From: Ashinkailepas kermadecensis
Lineage: Eukaryota; Arthropoda; Thecostraca; Neolepadidae
Direction: 5' to 3'
Length of the DNA: 64,000 bases
NCBI GenBank assembly: GCA_034440615.1
Contig: JAOTOM010004841.1
Coordinates: 102,501 to 166,500, forward strand
Position 1 is the stretch's first letter. Each line of letters begins with the position of its first letter. A program made the translations under genes and the position numbers. This document shows positions 55,861 through 64,000 of the stretch, piece after piece. Under the pieces are notes generated by a model. That model was not told the origin of the DNA and did no database searches. It worked only from the letters and a program-made list of their open reading frames with translations.

Positions 55861-57935
55861 TATGATGAGCGCGCGACTGACGCCGCCTGCCGCGGCCGTC
55901 ATTTGGCCGCCGGCGGTCGTCGGACACGGGTGACGATGGCCCGCCCGGACGTGTTGTCGCCGCGGATCAACAACCTACGCGAGAGATGGCGGCGTTGATG
56001 GACTGACACGCGTCGACGGGCGACGTGCCGGCTCGCGGAAACAGCGCGAGACGTGGTGAGCAGTGGTGTTGGCGTCGCGTCCCGCATCGTTGCGCTCTCC
56101 CGACTGGCCGGCTGGGGGAGAGGGAGCGTGATGGCCATCCGGATGGCCGTGTGGCTGGCGCCCGCTGCGGTCAGCGGACGGTGGGAGTTGGGGGGAGGGG
56201 GGAGTCGACCGCTTCGCAACTGCATCAGCCGTGGTCTGAATGCAGCTCTGCATGCACGGTGGGGACAGGCGGACGGGATCGGGGTCGCGAGATGAGATGC
56301 GTCCCCGATCCGCAGTGGGCCGGTTTCCAGTGCCGATGGTGCGTGTCGCGAGGTAATGGTGCCGCTGGTGAGATTGGCGGCCGCACCAATTGACCCATAT
56401 CTGTCCGCCGGCGGTCCTGACGGCGGCACGGCTGTTATTATGGCTCACACGTGCCGGCTTCAATGAAGAGCATGTGGAATTTGTCTCATTGATATGTCAG
56501 AAGTGAGCTGAACGCCTGTCATCGTACCGGAGCTTGCATATTTGGCAGTCGAAGCGAGAACGGCGTTCCAGCATCTGAAGGGTGATGCTCTGTTGCTCGG
56601 GCCCGAGGCGCTGCCTGCGGTCACGCGCGATTTGATTAAGCTGTTTTACGACCTGCGCCGCAATGTTCTCGGCAGTTTTAATGAGCGATGGTTTCGATGA
56701 CTTCGGTGGCTATCATCATTAAGTCTCGTAATTTTGTTGGGGCGTCGTTTTATATATTTATGAGATGGGTTTTGCTCCCCATCAAGTTCCACGTGGGGCC
56801 TTACGTAGTTACCTGCAGTGTTTGGGAGCGTCCTGGTTCATCCACTACGCCCTTCCCGAAATAATTTAATGTGAAGCGTCACTCTTGTGTATATATATAT
56901 GTATGTATAAGATGTTCCTGTCATTTGGTGGTCATTGTGGGCCGTAATCCTGGAGAGGCATTGCTTTTATAATTATGGAGTTTTCATAGAAATCTAGAAA
57001 GTTATTGCGTTCAGTAAGTAGCGGAAATCCCAGTCCCAGGAAGCTCTACTGTTTGAGCTTTTAGGGCCCTGTTGGATCGCCAGGCATGTGCTATTTTCCA
57101 GGAGAAATACTGTCAGTTCACGATGGTCGCCTGCAGCGTACACCATTAGAAGTGCATGCGAGTACGTGCCATCTGCAATTTGTGGGTTGTTCGCCAATAT
57201 GGGTGGGAGAATAATGCGCTTCGGCGGCGGCCCGGAGCGAAGCTGACACTGCCGAGTTCTCCGGGTCACGGTCAGCTGGTGTCCTGTTTCGATTGCGCCG
57301 AGCGTGTGTTCGATGCGGCGACAGTGCCCACAAGCTCGGCACCTCTGGTGACGTCGGAGGGGACTGACAGGAGCCTGCGCACTGCACGCGGTAGCCACCG
57401 AGTCGTGCAGCCCGCTGGCATTGGCCGGTATTTGTCTGTCAAATTTGTCTGTCATTTGTCTGTCACGCGTGTCCGGCAATGAGGCCACGGTGGGAAATAC
57501 CAGCCGTTTCTGGAGTGTTGGTGTCGATAATATTATCCTCTCCAAGAACATATCATCTCATTTTGTTTTCATTTGGATGTTGAATGGTGTTGTTTGGCAG
57601 TGAACTGGTGTGCGGTGAAGTGCTCAAGATACACTGAGAAGTGCAACCTGATATTTTTATGTCACAGATCTGAAGAAATATCCATATCCGGTGACCCCAA
57701 AATTTTCCTCTCCACATCCAGGATAACGAAGCACAATCCCGACCCTGAATGAGGGACCGAGGGTGATGTGGTATGGAAGAAGCAACGTGGGGTCGTGGTT
57801 ACTGCTTTATGTTCACGCATGGGAGCCTACAGCTTGCGCTACAGTGTGCTGTGTGCAGTGTGCTGGCTTTCTCCCTGAACAGCTGCGATGCTTCCATCTC
57901 ATATAATTTATGGATTATTATCCATGCGCAACGGA
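55861..57935. other. No recognised gene; dispersed repeat at its end
   Basis: CpG-rich to about 56440, then AT-rich. 57530-57740 is the partner of the dispersed repeat at 34880-35110. Frames over the GC-rich part overlap on both strands and lack signatures. Confidence 0.45.
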
Positions 57936-58101
57936 GGGGACGCGGTAGCTCAGTCGGTAGGGAGTCGGACTCTTGGTCGTAAGATCGTAGGTTCGAATCC
58001 CACAGCCGACGGGATTGCCGAGTCCACCCGCGACCAACCGGCGTGGGAGGTTGGCGACGCCGTACGACCCAGCAAGTCGAATGCGTCGTGAATGAACCGA
58101 A
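57936..58101 (+). mobile_element. SINE-B copy
   Basis: GACGCGGTAGCTCAGTCGGTAG, B-box GGTTCGAATCCC, core and stem-loop CGACGC...GCGTCG. Flanks TATCCATGCGCAACGGA (57919-57935) and TATCCATATCCAACGGA (58102-58118) match at 14 of 17 positions. Confidence 0.85.
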
Positions 58102-58118
58102 TATCCATATCCAACGGA

Positions 58119-59020
58119 ATCTAGCTCTCAGCCCCGGAGCAGTGTTAAAATAATGGTTTGTATGAAATGAAATAAAATAAAATAAAGGTGTGAGATGTCC
58201 AAACGAGTACAGAAGGATGTCGAATTTCGGCATGGAAACCATGTCATTTAACAGGAATTATAAGTTCTTTTAACACAATTCCGATCCAACAGCATACTTA
58301 TATGTGCATCTTTTCCCTTTGTTTTGGGATACCTAATTTAGAGGTTACTATTTTAGTGATAGCAATACAAAATACCTATTCTTATAAACTGGTATTGTTT
58401 AACAAACCACATCATAGGTAATCCTTGTACCTGGAATTGTGCTAAGAGATGTGTGTGCAGCACAATCTGCAATGGTGAGTATCAGCATGATATTTGTCAA
58501 CAAGATGCTGTCGGAAATTAGATATGAAGACTTCATAACGACTCATCGTGAAGCGGGATGTCGATACTCCTTTGGAAGGGATGTCAATTCAGAGTCCAGA
58601 AAGTGGTATATTCCACCCTATTTGACGAATAATTTATCACTGCCCCGGAGTCCAAGAGCACAAAAGCGCTTCCCTGTTCCAACCATGCGGTTTGTGTGGC
58701 GACGGAAGCCTGCACCGGCCGCTACCGTCAGTGGTTGGGTGTCAGGGGCCGAGTTCGGCGTGGCGGCCGTGGTTTGCGCTCGGTGTGGTGCCCGACTGTG
58801 ACACGTACCGCTGAGCTGCAGCATCCCCGGCGCCTCTCGGTGCATTGCCCGCTGAACAGTGCCCCGCATACTGAACAGTGGCCCGCCTACTCAATGGTGA
58901 CCCGCATACTGAACAGTGTCATGTGAAGTGACAAAGAAGTGCACCGCACATGAAGCACCAAAAAGCCTGCTTGTGGTGACGTATATTTAGAAAATTATAC
59001 TGGAGTAAGCTGAAGTAAGC
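58119..59020. other. No recognised gene
   Basis: Includes the inverted partner (58555-58640) of 38530-38612 and short GCATACTGAACAGTG repeats at 58850-58918. Confidence 0.4.
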
Positions 59021-59400
59021 TGGTTGGTTATTGGAGCCCAGGGCGCGTCGAATTATTTTTTTTAAATAAATATATTTAATCAGAGTTCTTGCTGTGGTGG
59101 CTTTATGAGCCAGGGTCCTATTGCTAAGCAGAGCTTGTTGCGTGAACCCTGGCCCCACCACCCGATCCATGAATTCCAGATCAACGGCAGAATTTTGACC
59201 GAAAGCTTAACGTGCCTTCAATGCACCGACACGGCCGCCCGGTAGCTCGTCCCCGGCCTTATTGGGCCAGCTTCCAACTGACCCTCCCAATATCGCATCC
59301 CTAAATGCGAGCGCGCGAAGCGACTCGAACCCTGTGTCGCCAGTACAGGGGAGACCAGAGCAGGCCAACGCTCTAACCAACCGCGCTACCGGGGCAGCGC
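59021..59400 (-). mobile_element. SINE-C copy followed by an H60-like tail
   Basis: Minus strand: head GGTAGCGCGGTTGGTTAGAGCG, B-box GGGTTCGAGTCG, body as in the 26500 copy, hairpin region CCAGGGTTCACGCAACAAG, A/T-rich link, then TCGACGCGCCCTGGGCTCCAATAACCAACC split over 59052-59021, that is, an H60-type 3' end. Whether this is one composite insertion or two is unclear. Confidence 0.75.
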
Positions 59401-59401
59401 A

Positions 59402-59450
59402 GGTGGTTGTATAATATATAATATATAATATAATATATATAATATAATAT

Positions 59451-59493
<43 letters not shown>

Positions 59494-59520
59494 CGTGTGT
59501 GTGTGTGTGGGTGTGTATAT
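59402..59520. repeat. (TA)n and (GT)n microsatellite
   Basis: Impure TAATATA tract to about 59485, then GTGTGT. Confidence 0.95.
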
Positions 59521-61510
59521 TATATGAAGACCGGACAGACAACTTTGGGCCATGGGTATTGCCTTCAAATGAATGTGTGCACCATTGTCGTATAATGCTC
59601 TGTGCTATCCGAGGTGAAGAAATATCCTTGGGACATGGACATCGCCACGGATGTTGGATAGGGGGTACGAGAGTGTATGTAGGTTTTTTTCAGTGCAACG
59701 CCATAGGCGTAATGCTGAATTTCACGAAGCTTGTGAAACGCGTTCCCCAGTCTTCCACGGCGGCGACGCCTATACCACTGGGCGGCATCATGCAGCACGA
59801 AAGCGTATTTTCACGCAAAATCGTCTTGGATTAATGCTTCATTTTCCTTCACATTCTTCTTCATGTGTGCATAGTACCTGACCTGTCCCTGTGCCACATG
59901 ATAGTGTTTCGTCAGCTGAACGATTTTTTAAGGATGGACACTAAGTAGGTCTTTTCTACTTGTAAAATGGTCCACCAAAGTGCATCGATCCACGGTTACC
60001 CAGTGGTTATGCTTAATTTCGTCATCGGACTCGTCATGTGGATCATGACTGTCCAGTTATTTGAGGAGTGACAAGATCCCTCTTCGCCTGGACACTGCTC
60101 GCAGGCACGCATCATGTACTTGGACCAGCCCGAGTGGGAACCCTGCCGCGCCAATATTTAATAGGCAAATGCAAATGCCTGATTTCATGCGGCCTGTTGC
60201 ATTCTGTCTTCAGAAGGCTTTCAATGTGAGCCTTCTGAAGCGCAACTACGTTACACGCAGATGAGCCTATGTTTGACCTGTCGGTAATTGGTGACCTTGA
60301 TCTTTGTGGAGCCTCTTAAGGAAAGCTATCAGTCTTCAATTGAATAGTTTGTTTCGTGTTAAGAATGCATTTTCCTATCGCCTGGTTTTGATTTCGTTGT
60401 TCTATGTCACGTAATTTTCCAATGGCAGACACCTCACACGAAATCCGTCCTTCGCGAGAAAAAAAATCGCGAAATCGCCGAAGGTCGTGAACAAAGGGCG
60501 GCGATATCGGAGATTTATACAAAGAACTCATTTTTCCTTTCGCAGCTGAGTCATCCTCGTTTTTATTTCCGCTGTCAAATGTATAAAGTTTCGTGGCTAG
60601 TGGGCACGGCAGGTCGCGAGGTCACTGGGTCACGACACTAAGCGTAAGAAATATGTATTGTTGTTTTATTTTGGGAATTATTTTCTGAGTCCTTCTTGTC
60701 AAATATGCATACAATGTCACATTTTCTGTTTCGTATCGATCATATATTCATCGTTAAAGCTATCCATGTTATTTAACCTAAAACATTGCCGAATGCTGAA
60801 AAAGCATTGGTCGGATCGTGCTGACATTTGTAGATGTTCTGAACCGAGTGTTAAGAGCCTAAAATACCCTATAAGCAAATTTAACGCTGGATCAAAATGT
60901 GTATGGTGGAGTACATTGGTTCATCTGTCGTGGAGCGGACCAGCTGTTAACAGAGTCTGCTCTGTTGATGACTCTTCACAGCTATTTTGCGTGGCGTTTG
61001 TATGGCCAGAAAGGGCATCTTTGTCTGGTGTAGGCTTCTGGAGTCTGGTTTGGTGGGTGCTGTTGGCGTTCCAGCTGCCACCCCTTTGGCGGTGTTGTTC
61101 ATGCGACTGTACACTGAGTCGGGTATCGGTGACTGGCTTCATCAGCAAGACATCAATATGTCTTCATTATTCCTTCATGTAAATTGCGTGCAGGAACTGC
61201 CGTTTCCCGGTGGTGTTTCCGACTTCGTCCCGTTCAAGTGATCCCATCGGTGATGAAGCTGATAGTGGTAAGATATGTTCGCTTGTAATTCATTCAATTG
61301 CTTCGCAGTTCAACCCTTATTGAGCTTCACTGCACTGTTATTATTGGTAGCTAAATTACCTGTGGAATCAGATAGCGTGTACCTGCAAAACTCAGTGTGT
61401 GGTCCAACACTTCACGACATGAATTATAACACATTGCTTGTATCGCGCTTTTTGATTGAGATCCCAGCTGGTTGTGCCTGCACTGTTTTGTGAAGACGCG
61501 TTACGGGAGG
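59521..61510. other. No recognised gene
   Basis: Mostly AT-rich with short frames. A local inverted repeat AGAAGGCTTTCA/GTGAGCCTTCT lies near 60212-60238. Nothing diagnostic of an exon. Confidence 0.4.
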
Positions 61511-61612
61511 ATCGATGACCTGTGTCCAGGTGTTGAGACATCGATGACCGGTGTCCAAGCGTCGAGACATCGATGACCGGTGTCCAAGCGTCTGGACATC
61601 GATTACCGGTGT
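61511..61612. repeat. 29-bp tandem repeat, about 3.5 units
   Basis: ATCGATGACCGGTGTCCAAG with a GCGTCGAGAC end, at 61511, 61540, 61569 and 61598. Same unit length as the 36.6-kb array but unrelated sequence. Confidence 0.93.
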
Positions 61613-63405
61613 TGTTGTGCCTGTGTGCCTCTTCTTGTGGCGGCGGTCGGCGACAGACCGTTAATCCGCCGACGTACCGGATTCTCGTCGGACCAGTGGG
61701 CCGCGACCGGTTGTTTACGATGGCGCGTCGTGTGCCGGCGGCCGGACCGGTGCGGCTGGGCTGGCGCCGGCGCCTGTCCGTGTCCGGGCCGGTGTCCGGG
61801 CCGGTGTCCGGCGGCAGCTGGCGCGCGCCCGGCGTCACACTCGAGCGCGCAATCGGCGCCGAGATGGCCGCCGCGGCGGCGGCGTGCGGACGGCGCGCGG
61901 GCGGCTCGACGGCCGGCCGACGTCGGAGGCCGGCAGCACGTCCGCCGCTGGTAGTACGTCGACGGTGCCAGACTGAGGCCGGACTGAGTCGCGCCGGGCC
62001 GGGCTGTCCCCGACAGCCCGGCACGTCCGGTCCGGACGGCTGGATTGGGACTGCGGCCGCTGGACAGCCTGCTCGGCTCGGCTGCGCCCCGCCCGAGTCG
62101 GGCGCCCGGACAGCTGGCCAGCTGGCCGGTCCCTGGCCGGCTGGACAGCTGGCCGATTCCTACCCAGTTGGACAACCGAGTCGAGCCTGCAACAAACTCA
62201 ATCGGACACTCGAGCAGCCCGTCGGACGCTCCGAGGCTGCGCGAATCGAAAGACCCAGCCATTCGAGACCCGAGTCGAGTCCCCGGCGAACTTGTCGGCG
62301 GATTGCGGTCGGGAGAACAGCCATGGATTTTGTCGAGCAGCTGGGCTGCTGGTGACGCTGGTCGGCGTGCCCGGACACGATTCGGCGCTGCCGCAGTGTC
62401 ATTATGCACAGCTCGGCCGCCGAGCACGTGCCGAATAGCCAGCTGAGCGGCGGCGACTGGTCGCGTTCGAGGCGGACGGGATGGCGGCCGTTCGGGTGTG
62501 TCATGGCGTCCACCGTGGCCGGTGGCGGCCGGCCGGGTCTGACGGCTCTGACGGCCGTGTCTGACGGGTCCACCGCCATGTGAAGCCAGGCGTAGGCGAC
62601 GATGACGGTAGTGACGGAAGCTGCTGGTCGTTCTCACCGGGGCGGGGCTCGATCCGGCTGCGGGGTGGCTGCCGATGGGGCCGGATCCGACTCTGGATGG
62701 GCAGCCGGCGGGGCTCGATCCGGCCGTACACTGGCCGTCGATAGGGTCGGGTTCAGCCTCGGATCTGATGAGGTTCGGTCCGCGTCCGTCTGTGTTGGTG
62801 CCATGTGGCGGCCGGCCGGCTTGGAGGGCGTTTTGCGTGTGCGTTGCGTGCCCTTCGGGTAGGGCGGGCACGGCGTTTGTCGACCGGCTGGCGACAGCGC
62901 CGGCCAGTGGTCTGCGAGTCTGAGGAGGCTCGCGGCGAGGGCGAGGATGGGGCGTCGGCGGCGACGCCGGAGTTGAGGGCACCTTAGAGTGCAGCGATTC
63001 GCTTCACGTCCCAGGCGAATTGTGGACGGTGTCGCGTCCGATGCATTTCAGTCGTCTTCCCGGGTTCAGCTTTACGTTGTGTTACGCCACCCGTGACCGA
63101 GGAAATCATGATGGCCGTTTCTTGCTTGGCACATCGTCGTCGGCAGCGCGGGCGAGCTGGTACCGCCGCGGAGCGGGGCGGGATATTGCACTGCTGACCG
63201 ACACCAGGCGCGTCACCGGGCGCGACGGCCGCGTGTGCCCCAGGGCGTGGTGGTAGCGGCGGCGTCCGCGGCGCGTGCTGCTCTCGGGCGCGTGATGATC
63301 TGGGCGACTGGTCGCGGCGCTGGAGCGGCGCCGGCTCCGTTACCCGGGCGCGCCTCGTCCGCGCGGCCCGTCGTGCTGTCTCGGGCCACTGGCGGCCGGC
63401 CGCGG
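61613..63405. other. CpG-rich region with long, probably spurious frames
   Basis: Very GC- and CpG-rich. The minus strand is open for 459 codons (61603-62982) and the plus strand for 260 (61573-62355), but both are low-complexity Arg/Pro/Ala/Gly/Ser with no motif. I read this as a CpG island or GC-rich noncoding DNA rather than two overlapping genes. Confidence 0.45.
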
Positions 63406-63735
63406 TCACTGGGTGGCCGGCGGCGTGTCGCCGCCGGCAGGTCGAGGCGGCGGTGCCGACGCCGCCGACGCCGCCGCGCTCGTGCTGCTCCCGTGACCCG
63501 CACCGGCCGGCGGCGGCAGTCGCGGCGGCCGCGTCGGTGCCGGCGTGCCGGCGCCGGCGCCGTCGCCGACGTCGGCGGTGCTGCTGCTGTGCCCTCCGCC
63601 TTTGAACTGGGTGTGCACTTTGTCGGCGTCGTGGAGCAGCGTGCCGAGCGTCAGCCCGGTGATGGCCACCGTCAGCAGCACTCCGGTGACGGCGCACACG
63701 ATGATGAAGCAGTAGTTGGACGACCGGGTGGCCAT
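63406..63735 (-). CDS. Possible single-pass membrane protein exon (109 aa), uncertain
   Basis: From the first in-frame ATG the frame encodes a short N-terminus (M-A-T-R-S-S-N-Y), a strong hydrophobic segment of about 26 residues (C-F-I-I-V-C-A-V-T-G-V-L-L and onward), L-L-H-D-A-D-K-V-H-T-Q-F-K, then a Gly/Ala/Pro/Ser-rich low-complexity tail to a stop. The hydrophobic stretch stands out from the surrounding Arg/Pro-rich noise and would suit a type II membrane protein's first exon. The low-complexity tail may be intron read-through; I see no strong splice donor. No family recognised. Confidence 0.3.
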   Translation of the reverse strand: MATRSSNYCFIIVCAVTGVLLTVAITGLTLGTLLHDADKVHTQFKGGGHSSSTADVGDGAGAGTPAPTRPPRLPPPAGAGHGSSTSAAASAASAPPPRPAGGDTPPATQ

Positions 63736-64000
63736 TCGCTGCGTCGCCGGTGTCGACGCGGGTAGAAGCGTGGTCGGGTAGCTCTCGGGCCGCGACACCA
63801 CCCCCGCCCGCGCTAGACCGACCTGGCTGCCGCCTGCGCCGGCCACCTCCACAGCTGACTGGACATGGTTGTGTGCCGCCACGGTGTTCGCTGGCTGAGG
63901 AAACCCGGTGTGCAACTCGAGCTCCGGCGCAGATGCGATAGCGCTCGCCTGTCTGCCGACAAACTCAACTGGTAGTCTTGCGGAATGATTGACGGGGAAT
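63736..64000. other. CpG-rich sequence at window end
   Basis: Open on the minus strand upstream of the possible exon but without ATG; could be 5' UTR if that exon is real. Confidence 0.3.

Noticed and set aside
61603..62982. 459-codon minus-strand frame, longest in the window
   Set aside because: Low-complexity, overlaps a 260-codon plus-strand frame, no motif; GC-rich DNA has few stops. Transcript data would be needed to revive it.

Overview
This is eukaryotic, intron-poor, repeat-dense DNA from an invertebrate. Arthropod or another ecdysozoan is my best guess, from degenerate TTAGG-type repeats, TCA-type initiators, RNase H-bearing non-LTR retrotransposons and many tRNA-headed SINEs; the species is not identifiable by eye. 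There are no operons or other bacterial features.

The only host protein genes I can support well are six tandem, same-strand, single-exon paralogues, called P1-P6 here (bases 2-478, 10833-11321, 15994-16482, 20932-21420, 27959-28435, 46461-46943). Each encodes a small secreted precursor of about 158-162 residues: signal peptide, short acidic propeptide, a Lys-Arg cleavage site, then a basic mature chain with 12 cysteines in fixed spacing. The CNTC-x-C...WWCT...GC half resembles pacifastin-type modules and the C-terminal G-K-L-C-V-C...P-R-C-G half resembles a short VWC-like knot, but I cannot name the family. P2, P3 and P4 lie in near-identical tandem blocks of about 5 kb (10541-15703, 15704-20641, 20642-27663). 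P5 starts a fourth, truncated block, and P1 and P6 are older copies. P2-P6 share an E-box, a TATA-like box and an initiator at nearly fixed spacing.

Most of the remainder is mobile DNA. There is a CR1/L2-like LINE (2885-5880, minus); a truncated LINE endonuclease just left of block A (10103-10540); an RNase H-type LINE inserted in block C with a clear 10-bp target duplication (22975-25622, minus); a decayed RNase H-type LINE (29530-33240, plus); a LINE reverse-transcriptase tail (42255-42611); and a Penelope-like GIY-YIG remnant between inverted repeats (49548-50187). TTAA-flanked elements lie at 5896-6822 and 47514-48369, with a related end at 33316-33502, and a 293-bp palindromic MITE lies at 43335-43627. 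Three SINE families (A, B, C) occur.

The most unusual item is a family of insertions, most of them about 55-63 bp (called H60 here), consisting of little more than a stem-loop plus a short tandem-repeat tail. Six copies have target-site duplications, and one has an empty site in sister blocks. The same stem-loop forms the 3' end of SINE-A and SINE-B. Because insertions are present or absent in otherwise near-identical blocks, the order of gene duplications can be partly read.

The right part (about 49-64 kb) is gene-poor, with GC-rich stretches and tandem repeats: a 29-bp minisatellite of about 55 units (36647-38249), a 10-bp array (41431-41716), a hairpin-forming 46-bp array (about 54669-55185) and a small 29-bp array (61511-61612). 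A CpG-rich segment at the right end carries one possible transmembrane coding exon on the minus strand. I did not find convincing exons of other host genes.
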